From a virus: 64,000 nt of DNA. The position numbers were made by a program, and so were the translations under genes. The notes under the pieces are model-generated. The model had not been told where the DNA came from, did no database searches, and saw only the letters and a list, made by a program, of their open reading frames with translations. Location of the stretch: positions 1-64,000 of the IMG/VR virus record IMGVR_UViG_3300045926_000283, one strand, 5' to 3'. Positions 46,401-56,200 of this stretch are shown here, in pieces; position 1 is the stretch's first letter; the number at the start of each line of letters is the position of its first letter.

Positions 46401-47174
46401 GTCCTCCTGCCGCTCGTCTCGTCGACTGCCCAGCTCTTCACCCCGACCCTCTCAACCATCACCTTCGCCTCCGGCGTCCACGTCGCCTCGACCGCGCAAC
46501 TCTTCCCGCCCGCCGTCACCCCGACGATCACCGCCGGCACGCTCACCAACCTCTCGTCGCTCTTCTCGCCGTCGCTCGCGACCCTCACGCCGATCACCAC
46601 CGCGACGATCGCCAGCGGCAGCCAGCTCGCCTCGCCCACGATCACCACCGGCGCGGTCTCGATCACCACCAGCGCGATCGCCTCGACCGCCCAACTCTTC
46701 TCGCCGTCGCTCACCGCCGTCGCGGCGATCACCACTAGTCCGATCGCCGCGACCACCACGCTCTTCGCGCTGTCGCTCTCGACCGGCGCCGTCTCGATCT
46801 CCCTCGCCTCGATCGCCTCGCTCGCCCAGCTCTTCTCGCCGACCGTCGTCCCCGCGGGCGTCGACGTCATCACCAGTCCGATCGCCGCCACCACCACCCT
46901 CGCGCCGCCGACCCTGCGCTCCGACCTCGCCGTCACCACCGCCCCGATCGCCTCGACCACGACGCTCTATCCCGGCCGGGTCGCGCTCGCGCAGGAGATC
47001 ACCACCGCCCTGATCCTGAACGCCTCGATCGTCAGCCCTGGCGTGATCACGGTCGGCCCGGTCTCCGTGCTGCTCGGCCTCTGGTCAACCTCGACCCGAC
47101 TCTTTCCGCCGCGCCTGATTCTCGAACGCCTCTCCTGCCCCGCAAACTTTCTGATCGACAAGGATTGGGACTGA
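43431..47174 (+). CDS. Giant tail/fibre protein with tandem beta repeats
   Basis: A 1247-residue protein (GTG 43431). The first 170 residues form a jelly-roll-like domain. Two further domains follow (about 220-380 and 420-600). A lectin-like segment lies near 660-810 (LRLYRCYDNGSSLEFQLID...FRVEVRIVDGYTVIRHYFNGVLQRL). From about 820 to 1200 there are some 15-18 degenerate units of about 20 residues of the form (I/V)TTA-x-IASTA-x-LFAPTVxPGAV. Such repeats would stack as a long rod, and similar ones occur in uncultured phages. Likely a receptor-binding or fibre component. Confidence 0.75.
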   Translation: MATKSYYLTATNSVEGPFRTIDETPVTAATNPDGWVVGTGSTAHSEYALGQERASSSFTFPVAPEGVSTLVSMRDAFRSTNAVNGSFASGDWAFNFVVRGVTSASTQNGRIRFRIIVANANGSSATEITSGHQQASLTGAIANTTSDFTSSLTVNPGAFSVGANQYLFIQLAWERTAAGPMSTSDVNWRTGSSSSAGTRIVTSDFTPAQNVETPRTAQVVDAYSQLNSTGGQNFVNLATGRAQSFQGDGREVVACQFYVRLNGTVTGGSVRGALYTTQSSGSVVDSVIATTASMDPSILSTSYAPVTFTFSPSVTLAAGTWYAFGLEVISAITGGGFVQVSVSTALTHAGTGFIMTGGAWNPSGTADTPFTVLAAASGATTLYAPTVTPVAPAGQAVTGETIASTLVVRTPSVGYGLLPPTTIHPYRAFTTSPIWEAVSSWELYGGSGAFEMLGQPFTVVSAVTATDIVQLPLDKSGTPTDGLLLEILTGSLTGTVVATSATLPASAVVSNPWIEPEVPQYYTFTFSSLSLSPGQYWARLSRTGSRDLVNCCTWIYNASNGGKPFGMDLADDERGWNRNGGTWTKHTQTLIFSLRILSPLPAPTVTPVVPADQAITADTITSTLVVSTPTVSQPTAQAITTAFIGGTPVTSTFVGSEDPLSEGGLWAAVPHWVTPTKNNGVQPKAGGTPDEQSARLTTAIGLAQSAEITYDTAPSGTWVGICTFLGTSTGSCYLSLILSGTLRLYRCYDNGSSLEFQLIDQSDTLDTSVSPRRFRVEVRIVDGYTVIRHYFNGVLQRLIGGLGPEIVPPNASIGVAVEEAYTGKITSFSGAALGSAVLFAPTVAEAGGADQAITTAAITTAISLFAPSVAPGPVTVLAPSIAATAQLFVPSVTPGAVSITTALIIATSLAQAPTLAVGPVTITTAVLASTAVLFAPTITTGPVAVITATLSSTATPFAPTVAPQAVTVTTVLIASTATLAEPIVSQGAVVVLLPLVSSTAQLFTPTLSTITFASGVHVASTAQLFPPAVTPTITAGTLTNLSSLFSPSLATLTPITTATIASGSQLASPTITTGAVSITTSAIASTAQLFSPSLTAVAAITTSPIAATTTLFALSLSTGAVSISLASIASLAQLFSPTVVPAGVDVITSPIAATTTLAPPTLRSDLAVTTAPIASTTTLYPGRVALAQEITTALILNASIVSPGVITVGPVSVLLGLWSTSTRLFPPRLILERLSCPANFLIDKDWD

Positions 47175-48208
47175 TGGCTCTGCTCTTCATCGACAGCTTC
47201 GACCACTACGACGGCGACCACGTCCACTGCAAGTACACCAGCGGCTTCTTCTACGGCGGCATCGTCGTCGGCAAGGGGCGCTGCGGCACCAACTGCATGG
47301 GCCTCGGCCTGTTCACCGCGATGAACAAGGGGCTGGTGTTCGGCTCAGCCACCGGCACCATCGGCTTCGCCTTCTACATCGTGAAGGACCGCACTGCCTT
47401 CAGCATTAGCCCGGTCTACCTGAACGGCATCGGCGGTACGCACTGCGTCGTCACCTATCACTTCGGCGACGGCTCGCTGGAGGTCTACCGCGAGACCAAC
47501 AACGCCTGGGTCAGCCTCGGGCGTACCGCCCCCGACCTGATTCGCATGGACACCTGGTACTATCTCGAACTCCAGTACTTCGTTCACGCCAGCGCCGGCT
47601 CGATGTCCCTCCGCATCAACAATGTCGAGCACCTCACCTTCACCGGCAAGACCGTCGGCAGTGCCGGCGGCGTCGACTACGGCGCCGACCTGCGCTCAGT
47701 CACCTGGCGCTGCCCCAGCAACTGCGAGTGGTACATGGACGACCTCTACATCCTCGACTCGACCGGCCCGGCCCCGTGGAACACCTTCCTCGGCGACGTC
47801 CGCGTCGAGTATCTCCGCCCGCGCGCCGCCGGCACCTACCAGGAGTGGACCCCGGTCGGCGCCGCCTCTCACTGGCAGGCGGTCGACGATCTCTACACCC
47901 CCGACGACGACGCCACCTACGTCTCGGCCAACGCCCCCGACCTTCGCGACACCAACCTCTATCGCCCGACCGGCCTCCCCTCGGGCCCGGTCTACGGCGC
48001 GCAGCTCTCGCTCCTGGTCCGCAAGACCGAGGCCGGGCCGCGCATCCTCGCGCCGATGATGAACGGCGCGGTCGGCCCGTCCTACGCGCCGAGCGAAGTC
48101 AGCTACACCTACCTGCACCAGCCCTACGGCCCGAACCCGGCGACGGGCACGCAGTGGACGATCGCCGAGATCAACGCGATCGACGCCGGAGTGAAGGTGG
48201 TGAGCTGA
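47174..48208 (+). CDS. Concanavalin-like tail protein A
   Basis: A 344-residue protein starting MALLFIDSFDHYDGDHVHCK. FGDGSLEVYRETNNAW...DTWYYLELQYFVHASAGSMSLRINN matches LamG/ConA-like jelly rolls; CEWYMDDLYILDSTG follows. It has a paralogue next door. TGATG coupling to the giant protein. Probably a glycan-binding virion protein. Confidence 0.72.
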   Translation: MALLFIDSFDHYDGDHVHCKYTSGFFYGGIVVGKGRCGTNCMGLGLFTAMNKGLVFGSATGTIGFAFYIVKDRTAFSISPVYLNGIGGTHCVVTYHFGDGSLEVYRETNNAWVSLGRTAPDLIRMDTWYYLELQYFVHASAGSMSLRINNVEHLTFTGKTVGSAGGVDYGADLRSVTWRCPSNCEWYMDDLYILDSTGPAPWNTFLGDVRVEYLRPRAAGTYQEWTPVGAASHWQAVDDLYTPDDDATYVSANAPDLRDTNLYRPTGLPSGPVYGAQLSLLVRKTEAGPRILAPMMNGAVGPSYAPSEVSYTYLHQPYGPNPATGTQWTIAEINAIDAGVKVVS

Positions 48209-49203
48209 TGGCCCTCTTGTTCATGGAGTCGTTCGACGGCTACGGCGGCAACACCAGCTACATGCCGCAGTACTACCACTGGCCGATCCTGATGACCGAC
48301 GTGGTGCGGACCGGCTCTCACTCGATGCGCAACGGCCTCGGGCGGAACATCTCCCCCTCGGGGATGACGCTGATCTTCGGATTCGCCTTCTACCGCTCGT
48401 CCTCCCACGCCCAGGGGATAATTTCGTTCAGCCAGATACCGAGCAACTCCGGTAATTTCACCCAGTACCTGGCCCAGGTCACCCTCGACACCGACGGCAA
48501 GGTCCGCGTTTACCTCGGCTCTAGCACACTGCTTGACACCACCAGCACCGCGCCGCTCATCTCCGGCTCCTGGAACTACATCGAAGCCAAACTCGTGATC
48601 GCCGACGCCGGCAGCTGGACGATCAAAGTCAACGGCGTCACCGTACTCACCGGCACCGGGGATCTCAACCCAGGCGCCACCAGCATCGGCTCGATGTATC
48701 TCGACATCTCGAACAGCAACCGTCTCGACGACTTCTACCTGCTCGACGCCTCCGGTTCGTCCCTCAACGACTTCATCGGCGACTGCCGCGTCGAGTGGCT
48801 CGCCCCCCAGACCGGCAACGGCTCGAACGTCGGCCTGACCCCCTCGACCGGCACCGACCACGGCGCCCTGGTCGACGAACTTCCGCCCAACGACGACACC
48901 GACTACAACTCCGGCACCGCCGCCGGAGTGAAGGACACCTACAATTTCAGCAACCTCGCCACCACCGGCGTGGTGAAGGCGGTGCAGCTCTCCGCCCGCG
49001 CCAAGAAGACCGACAGCGCCACCAAGCAGCTCGCGCTGGTCGCCCGCGTCGGCTCGACCGACTACGACGGCGCCACCCAGACGCTCGCCGCGACCACCTA
49101 CGGCCAGTACCAGCAGATCTGGGAGAAGCGCCCGAGCGACAACGCCGACTGGACGATCGCCGACGTCGACGGCGCGGAGTTCGGCCTGAAGGTCGTCTCC
49201 TAA
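48208..49203 (+). CDS. Concanavalin-like tail protein B (paralogue)
   Basis: A 331-residue protein starting MALLFMESFDGYGGNTSYMP. WNYIEAKLVIADAGSWTIKVNGVTV and RLDDFYLLDASGSSLNDFIGDCRVEW align with the gene before it, and both end GxKVVS. They arose by tandem duplication. Its ATG overlaps the preceding stop. Confidence 0.72.
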   Translation: MALLFMESFDGYGGNTSYMPQYYHWPILMTDVVRTGSHSMRNGLGRNISPSGMTLIFGFAFYRSSSHAQGIISFSQIPSNSGNFTQYLAQVTLDTDGKVRVYLGSSTLLDTTSTAPLISGSWNYIEAKLVIADAGSWTIKVNGVTVLTGTGDLNPGATSIGSMYLDISNSNRLDDFYLLDASGSSLNDFIGDCRVEWLAPQTGNGSNVGLTPSTGTDHGALVDELPPNDDTDYNSGTAAGVKDTYNFSNLATTGVVKAVQLSARAKKTDSATKQLALVARVGSTDYDGATQTLAATTYGQYQQIWEKRPSDNADWTIADVDGAEFGLKVVS

Positions 49204-49222
49204 CGGTGGCGGTGGTACCGTA

Positions 49223-50524
49223 ATGGCGATCACCCACATCGCCACCGTCTCGGCCACCCCCGGCGTGACCGGCGGGACGACGGCCGCGATCGACACGACC
49301 GGCGCCGATCTGATCGTTGTGAGTGTCTCCTCCTACGCGGGCGGCATGGCGCCCACGCTCACCGATTCCAAGGGCAACACCTACACGGGGCTGACCGCGC
49401 GGTTGCTGTCGAACGCCGCGCATCGCTTGTTCTACGTCCTCGCGCCGACGGTGGGCGCGGGGCATACCTTCACCGTGACCGGCGCGACGCTGTACCCCGC
49501 GATCGTGGTCGACGCCTTCGCGGGGGTCGCGAGCTATCAGACCGAAAGCGGGGCCACGGCGACCAGTATCGCCAGTCTGGCGTGCGGCAGCGTCACGCCG
49601 TCGACCAATGGCGCGCTCGTCGTGACCGGCGCCGCCGGGGACGGCGCCGTGACCGACACGGTCTCGCCCGCCGGGTTCACGCTGACGCAGAAGACCTTTA
49701 GCGGCGGCAATAACATGCAGGGCAGCGCGGCCTGGCAGGTTCAGGCGACCGCCGCCGCGATTAATCCGACCTGGTCGTTCAGTCCGGCGCAGGGCAGCGC
49801 GGCGGTCGGCGCGGCCGTGTTCGTGCCTGCTGCGGCGCCCTCGGGGGCGGTCCGCCTCACCACTCTCTACGCCGAGGCCCTCACCCAGAACGCCAGCGCC
49901 GACCTCCGGCTGACCGGGATCTACGCCGAAGCCCTCACGCAGAACGCCTCGGCCGACGTTCGCTTGACGGCGCTCTTTGCCGAAGCCCTGACCCAGAACC
50001 CCTCGGCCGACATCCGCCTCACCAGCCTCTTCGTCGAGGTGCTCGCCACCACGGCTCCCGCCGAGAGCGGAGTGGTCGGCGGGACAGTGGCCTCGACGGC
50101 GGTCGTGTTCGCGCCCACCGTCAGCGCCCCCTCTCAGGCCGTCACGCTCCCCACGATCGCCCCGACCGCCGAGGAGCCCTTCCCCCCGACCGTCTTCCGC
50201 CTCCCGCCCTCGCCGGTCCAGGAGACCCAGGCGTCGCTGGAGATCATCGCCTCGCCGAACCCCGACGCCCGCCTGACCACCGCCGCCGTCGACACGCTGC
50301 GCCAAGCCGACGCCGCGATCACCGACGCCCGCACCACTCAGGCGCCCGTCGAGACCCTGCGCCAGGCGCTCGCCGCCGTCACCGACGCCCGCCTCTCCCA
50401 GGCGGTGGTCGAAGTGATCTACCCCTTCGGCTGCTACACCCCGAAGCCGCCCGCCTGCCCGCCCGGCGGCAGCTTCCCGATCGACTCCGACAGCCTGCTC
50501 GTCGACGAGGACGAGGACTCCTGA
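49223..50524 (+). CDS. Virion protein with RLTxLYAEALTQN repeats
   Basis: A 433-residue protein. The first 210 residues are a beta sandwich (ATVSATPGVTGGTTAAIDTTGADLIVVSVSS...). Four copies of an 18-residue unit (VRLTTLYAEALTQNASAD) follow, then a VASTAVVFAPTV unit like those of the giant protein, then three units of DARLTTAAVDTLRQADAAIT type. The Cys-bearing, acidic end may cap the rod. Confidence 0.7.
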   Translation: MAITHIATVSATPGVTGGTTAAIDTTGADLIVVSVSSYAGGMAPTLTDSKGNTYTGLTARLLSNAAHRLFYVLAPTVGAGHTFTVTGATLYPAIVVDAFAGVASYQTESGATATSIASLACGSVTPSTNGALVVTGAAGDGAVTDTVSPAGFTLTQKTFSGGNNMQGSAAWQVQATAAAINPTWSFSPAQGSAAVGAAVFVPAAAPSGAVRLTTLYAEALTQNASADLRLTGIYAEALTQNASADVRLTALFAEALTQNPSADIRLTSLFVEVLATTAPAESGVVGGTVASTAVVFAPTVSAPSQAVTLPTIAPTAEEPFPPTVFRLPPSPVQETQASLEIIASPNPDARLTTAAVDTLRQADAAITDARTTQAPVETLRQALAAVTDARLSQAVVEVIYPFGCYTPKPPACPPGGSFPIDSDSLLVDEDEDS

Positions 50525-50525
50525 G

Positions 50526-51893
50526 ATGCCACCCCCACCGAACCTCACCGCCGCCACCGCCCTGGTCGTCACCGCCAACGAGCCCCTGACCCTCGACACC
50601 TCGGGCGCGACCGCCCCGGCCTTCGCGGTCTGGTTCAAGTACACCACCCGCCCCGGCGAGATCCTGATCAGCGTCTACGCCCACGCCTCCACCGCCACCA
50701 CCTACCGCCCGCAGTTCAGCATCTGGACCGGCGACGATCCCGGCGCCCTCGTCGAGTACGACACGATCACCTCCGAGTCCGACGACAACCGCCCGATGCT
50801 CATCCCGGTCGATCTGGTCCCGGTGCCGAGCGACTTCTACTTCCGCGTCATCCAGGAGGCGAGCGGCGTCACCCCGACCGTCCCGCTCCAGTTCGCCGTC
50901 TACAGCAAGCTCGGCGTCGACGTCCCGGCCGGCGCGTGGCTGGTGACGAGCGACGGGCCCGGCTTCCCGCTCTGCTCCTTCGGCCAGGCCGGCGAGATCT
51001 ACGGCCACAAGACCTACACCAACGGCGAAGCGGGCGTGATGCTCACCTCGGGCGTCTCCGCCCACACCAACAAGAACACCTCCGGCCTCACCGTCTACGA
51101 TGCCGACTACTCCGTCCTGGTCGACTACCCGTCCTCGGCCATCCTCACCGGCAACACCACCACCATCGCCACCGACCGCACCTCGCGCTTCTACGTCGCC
51201 TTCCCCGGCTCGGTCGGCGTCGCCAACGCCAAGGTCCACACCCTCGACGGCGAGGGCGCCCTCGTCTCGACCCAGACCTTCACTGGCGCGATCGGCAAAG
51301 CCGCGGTCCGCACCGACAACACGATCCTCTACTTCACCCAGGACGGCGCGCGGGTGCGGCGCTGGGATCTCGTCAACAGCGTCTTCCTCTCCGACCTCTA
51401 CACGCTCCCCGCCAGCCACATCTTCCGCGCCGACATCCTCTGCCTCGCCGACCACAGCATCCTCATCCCGGTCCGCCAGACCGTCTCGCCCTTCGCCGTC
51501 TTCGTCCTCCGCCTCGCCGCCGACGGCAGCGTCCTCAACACCATCACCCTCGACGGCGGCCTGATCCCGACCTGGTCGATCAACCGCACCGCCAACGCCA
51601 TCAACGGCACCGACTTCCTGATCTGGGACCGCTCGCAGGACGGCCGCGAGCGCTTCCGCCAGCTCGTCGCCGCGACCGGCGCAGAGGTGGCCTCCGTCAT
51701 CCACGATCGCTTCGACGCCGACGGCACCGCGACCCGCACGCCCTACGACGACATGGACCCCTATGGCCCGCAGAACTCCTGTCCGATCTTCGTGGCGATG
51801 GTGCCGTTCTCGACCGACGGCCCGGCCCCGGCGCAGCTCGGGGTGTGCCCGGCCGCCCTGCCGATCGACCCCGACCGGGGGATCTTGCCTTGA
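50526..51893 (+). CDS. Beta-propeller-like virion protein
   Basis: A 455-residue protein. The N-terminus is a small beta domain (ATAPAFAVWFKYTTRPGEILISVYAHAS). From about 140 repeated strand sets (GVMLTSGVSAHTNKNTSGLTVYDADYSVLVDY; AAVRTDNTILYFTQDGARVRRWD; DFLIWDRSQDGRERFRQLVAATG) look like propeller blades. Likely a tail or fibre part. Confidence 0.66.
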   Translation: MPPPPNLTAATALVVTANEPLTLDTSGATAPAFAVWFKYTTRPGEILISVYAHASTATTYRPQFSIWTGDDPGALVEYDTITSESDDNRPMLIPVDLVPVPSDFYFRVIQEASGVTPTVPLQFAVYSKLGVDVPAGAWLVTSDGPGFPLCSFGQAGEIYGHKTYTNGEAGVMLTSGVSAHTNKNTSGLTVYDADYSVLVDYPSSAILTGNTTTIATDRTSRFYVAFPGSVGVANAKVHTLDGEGALVSTQTFTGAIGKAAVRTDNTILYFTQDGARVRRWDLVNSVFLSDLYTLPASHIFRADILCLADHSILIPVRQTVSPFAVFVLRLAADGSVLNTITLDGGLIPTWSINRTANAINGTDFLIWDRSQDGRERFRQLVAATGAEVASVIHDRFDADGTATRTPYDDMDPYGPQNSCPIFVAMVPFSTDGPAPAQLGVCPAALPIDPDRGILP

Positions 51894-51925
51894 CCGCCCG
51901 CTCCCCTGACACTGGAGCCTGACCG

Positions 51926-52672
51926 ATGCCCTACACCACGACGACCCTCGCCGACCTCCAGACGCTGATGCAGCAGCGCTGGGACCAGGTCGTCTTCTGG
52001 ACGCCCGAGGAAGCCCGCCTCGCGCTGAACGAATCGCTGCGCGACTGGAACCTCCTCACTGGCCGCTGGCGCCGCCGCGTCACCCTCTCCACCCTCTCCG
52101 GTGCACACGACTATCTCCTCCCCTCGACGATCGTCTACGGGATGCGCGTGCGCGTCGGCACGGCGACCCTCATCCCGTCCTCGACGCTCGAACTCGATCT
52201 CGGTCGTCCCTCCTGGCGCGGCGAGACGGTGGCGACGGGCGGCGACGTCCCCGCCCTCCCGACGCTCTGGGCGCCGATCTCGCTGCGCCAGGTTGCGATC
52301 TGGCCCGCCACCCTCGGCGGCACCGACGATCTCCTCGTCGACGGCGTGAGCATCACCCCCGTCCTCGTCCTCCCCGCCGACACGGTCGATCTCGACGAGG
52401 AGACGATCGACATCCTGGTCGACCAAGCGCTGCACGTCGTCGCGTTCAAGGAAGCCGGCCCGCGCTGGCGCTCGACGCTCGTCTACTTCCAGACCTTTCT
52501 CGCCGCCGCGGCGGAGGAGAACGGCGTCCTCAAACAGTCGCAGGCCTACCGCCGCTGGGCGGGCCTCGATCGCCGCCGCGACCTCTACCCGACGAAGGAT
52601 GCGCCGAACCAGATCGCCGAGATCATCGCCGCCGTCGCCGGTGGCGGCAGTGCGGGGGCCTCCGATGCTTGA
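51926..52672 (+). CDS. Head-tail adaptor-like protein 2
   Basis: A 248-residue protein. LADLQTLMQQRWDQVVFWTPEEARLALNESLRDWNLLTGRWRRRVTL is the adaptor-type helix bundle; strands follow with HDYLLPSTIVYGMRVRVG. Similar proteins sit just before nozzle-type genes. Probably part of the lower connector. Confidence 0.7.
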   Translation: MPYTTTTLADLQTLMQQRWDQVVFWTPEEARLALNESLRDWNLLTGRWRRRVTLSTLSGAHDYLLPSTIVYGMRVRVGTATLIPSSTLELDLGRPSWRGETVATGGDVPALPTLWAPISLRQVAIWPATLGGTDDLLVDGVSITPVLVLPADTVDLDEETIDILVDQALHVVAFKEAGPRWRSTLVYFQTFLAAAAEENGVLKQSQAYRRWAGLDRRRDLYPTKDAPNQIAEIIAAVAGGGSAGASDA

Positions 52673-53297
52673 CACCGATCTCCTCAGCGAACTCCAGTAC
52701 GCGCTGATCGAACCGCCCGACGGCGGCGACACCTGGCCGGGTGAAGTCTGGACGCGCGACGAGGTCCTCGACGGCCTGAACGGCTCGATCCGATCGCTCG
52801 CGCGCGACACGCATCTCCTCGTCACGCGCGTCGAGCTGCCCGTCGCCGCGCTCGCCCTCTCGGTCGCGCTCCCCTCCGATTGGATGGTGACGGCGCACCT
52901 GGTCTGGCGCGACACGGCGACGGGCACCCGCACCCCGCTCGGCCGCGCCGACAGCGTCGAGAGCGATCTCGCCGTCCTCGGCTGGGAGACCACCCCCGAC
53001 CTCCCGCTCGCGTGGGCCGACTTCGACGCCACCACGCTGACCATCCGCCTCGTCCCCACACCCGCGGCCGACGGCGTGCTCGACTGCCTGTACATCGCGC
53101 GCCCGCCCGACGCGCTCGGCACCGACAGCCCGCTCCCGGTCGCCGAAGAACTCGTCTCCGGCGTGAAGTACGCGACCCTCGGCTGGCTGCTTCGCAAGGT
53201 CGCGCGCCTGCACGACGCCGAGCGCGCCGCCTACTGCGAGCAGCGCTACGAACTGACCGTGACCGCGACCGAGATCCTCCTGGAAGGGTGGGCCTGA
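52665..53297 (+). CDS. Head-tail adaptor-like protein 3
   Basis: A 210-residue protein (MLDTDLLSELQYALIEPPDG...). WTRDEVLDGLNGSIRSLARDTHLLVTRVELPV and GVKYATLGWLLRKVARLHDAERAAYCEQRYE repeat the helical plan of the gene before it, which it overlaps by 8 bases; the two are likely diverged paralogues. Its stop overlaps the nozzle start. Confidence 0.7.
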   Translation: MLDTDLLSELQYALIEPPDGGDTWPGEVWTRDEVLDGLNGSIRSLARDTHLLVTRVELPVAALALSVALPSDWMVTAHLVWRDTATGTRTPLGRADSVESDLAVLGWETTPDLPLAWADFDATTLTIRLVPTPAADGVLDCLYIARPPDALGTDSPLPVAEELVSGVKYATLGWLLRKVARLHDAERAAYCEQRYELTVTATEILLEGWA

Positions 53298-56200
53298 TGC
53301 CGGAACAGCAATCGCAGCGGGGGAACCAGATCACCGTCGCCCCGTTCGAGGCGCCGTTCGAGAATCAGATCGTCCGCTACGGCCGCCTCGGGCTGAACCT
53401 CAAGGACTCGCTCGACGCGATGGAGGGCTGGAGCCGCCTGACCAACGTCTGGCACCAGAACGAAGCGGAAGCGACCGCGCGCCCGGGCCAGACCACCGTC
53501 GCCACGCTGCCCGCCGCCTCCACCGTTCACTCGATCCAGAAGCTCCGCACGCCGCACGCGCCGCCCGCCACGCGCTTCTGGGGCGCCGGGACTTCGCTCT
53601 TCCGCGCCGAGGTCGGCACGCCCGCCGAGGTCGCCACCGGCTTCAGCGGCGATCCACTCGCGCTCCTGCCGCATCGGCCGACGCTCTCCGGCGAGCCGTG
53701 GATGTTCGTCGGCGATCGAACGCAGATGCTCAAGGTCCGCCACGATTCGCTCGCCCTCCCGATCGGCCTCCCCGCCCCGTCCTCCGCCGCGACCTCCGCC
53801 CTCGGCGAGGAGTACCGCACCCAGATCGCGATGTGCGAGGAGGCAGACTCGACCGACGCCGCCAACTGGACCGGCCACCCCGGCCACGACGCCGACGGCC
53901 ACCTGATGGGCGTGCCGATCATCGAGGACGATCCGAATCCACCCGTCCCGGGCGACGGCGCGGTGCGCTTCCGCACCACCGCCGACGACGCCACCGACAC
54001 CTACGACAGCTGGTGGGGCCTGGAGAAGACGCTCAATCTGTCGCAGCTCACCTCCTGGCCCACACCCGGTACGACCATCCCGGCCTCTGACGACGACATC
54101 ATCCACTTCTGGACGATGATGTCGCTGCCGCATCTCATTCAGGAGATCCGCCTCTACTTCGTGGTCAGCGAAGTCTTCGATCCGCGCTGCCTCCCCGGCA
54201 CGATGATCGATCTGGGCGGCGACCCCGACGACGGCACCGCCGCTAACCAGGACGCCTACGTCAAGGCGTTTCGCCGCGACGACTTCACGCAGTTCATTCA
54301 AGGCCGGCAGTCGCAAATCGACGCCGCCGAGATCGCGCGCATCCACATGCTGCGCGACGACGACCTCGCCGACCGGGTGATCACCGACGTGCGCTCGACC
54401 TGGGAGGTCATGCGGGCGGTGAAAGATCCCGCGCGCAAAGCCTCCCTCCTCGCCGCCTCCGGCTCCTACCAGTGGATCGAGTTCGGCAACACCGGCGTGC
54501 CGCTCCGGCGCGGCGACTTCCAGCGCATCGGCGTCACCAAGGACCGCGACTGGTCAACGGTCACCGGCGTGATCTTCTACGTCCGCACCGACATCGACGA
54601 CGTCAACCTCACGGTGGTCGCCGGCCTCGACGATCTCTACCTCACCGGCGGCCGCGGCCCCGACACGATCGAGCCGGGCGCGCAGATGTACGACTACCGC
54701 TACACGCACTACGATCCGCGCACCGGGGCCGAGTCGAATCCCTCGCCGATCCAGGAGGACGCGCGCACCGACACCGCGGTCCAGCAGGACGCTCCGATCG
54801 ACACCCTGCGCCGCGCGATCGTCGTCGACCCCGAGGCCTACGGCGACAGTGCCGTCCGCCAGCGCGTCTATCGGCGCGGCGGCTCGCTCTACGACGACTG
54901 GTTCTACGTCGGCATGAACGACGCGGACGGGGCGACCGTCGAGGATCTCCTCGCCGACGACGCGATCGCCGCCGCCGGGACCGCGCCGACCGATCACTTC
55001 CAACCGGTGCCGACCCTCGACGCCAACGGCAACACGGTCCTCGCCCAGCCGCTCAGAGCCCTCTGGGGCCCGGTCGAGGGGATGCTGCTCGCCTGCGGCG
55101 ACCCGTACCGCCCGGGGCACGCCTACTGGTGCCTACCCGACGCGCCCGATCACTGGTCGGCGTTCGGCAACGTCGAGGTGTGCGCGCCCTCCGAAGAGCT
55201 GATGAACGGCGGGCTGCTCGGTCATCAAGCGTTCGTCTTCTCGCGCCAGCGGCTCTACTTCCTCTACCCGAACCTCTCGGGCGACGCGCGCTTCACCGCC
55301 ACGCCGTCCCAGTGCAAACGAGGCCTCTTCGGCTACTGGAGCTTTGCTGTGGGACCAGGTGGCGTGTACTTCATGGCCGAGGACGGCATCTTCGTCACCC
55401 AGGGTGGGGATGAAGTCTGGCTCTCCCGCGAGATCAACCCGATCTTCTACGGCACGGCGGTCAACGGCTACCAACCGATCGACAAGACGAAACCGACCGC
55501 CTGCCGCCTCACCGTCTGGGAGAACGATCTCTATGTCCTCTATGAAGATCTCGCGGGCGCGCGGCAGGTGATGGTCTACTCGATCCTCGAAAAGTTCTGG
55601 CGGCATTACAGCTTCGGCCGATCTCCCGCCTGCGTTCAGGGCGAGGACGAGGAGATTCTCCTCCTCGGCGGCGAAGGCACCGGCAAGGCCTACCGCCACG
55701 ACGGCAAGAGCGACGACGGCCTCGCCATCGCCTGCGTCGCCAGGACCGGCGCGATCTCCGGCGGGCGGCGCGAGGAGAAGCTCTTCGGCGACAGCTTCCT
55801 CGACGTCCGCACCGGGTCGGTCGAACTCACCCTGCAGTACTTCCTCAACGAAGAGACGCACGCCAACCAGACGCACACCATTGCCAACAGCACCGGCCGC
55901 CAGCGTTACATCGTCGACGCCTTCGGTCTCGCGCCGCAGAAAGCGCACTCGATCTCGACCGACCTGCGCTGGTCCTCATCCTCCGACGCGCCGATCCTCT
56001 ACCAGTTCGGGATCGCCATCACGCTCCAGCCCGATCTCACCACCGCGCGGGTGACCAACTGGGACGACCTCGGCTCGCCCGACGAAGTCTGGCTGACCGG
56101 CATCACCCTCGACTGCGACACCGGCAACGCGGTGAAGACGATCAACATCGAGCGCGACTTTGGCGGCGAACGCATCCTGGTCGCCACCTTCACCGTCACC

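Noticed and set aside
43431-50524. Diversity-generating retroelement target in the fibre genes
   Set aside because: No reverse transcriptase or template repeat was seen in the window; the repetitiveness is at protein level.
52880-53296. Upstream extension of the nozzle gene
   Set aside because: It lies wholly inside the adaptor gene in another frame and gives Arg/Pro nonsense; ATG 53297 begins a normal protein.
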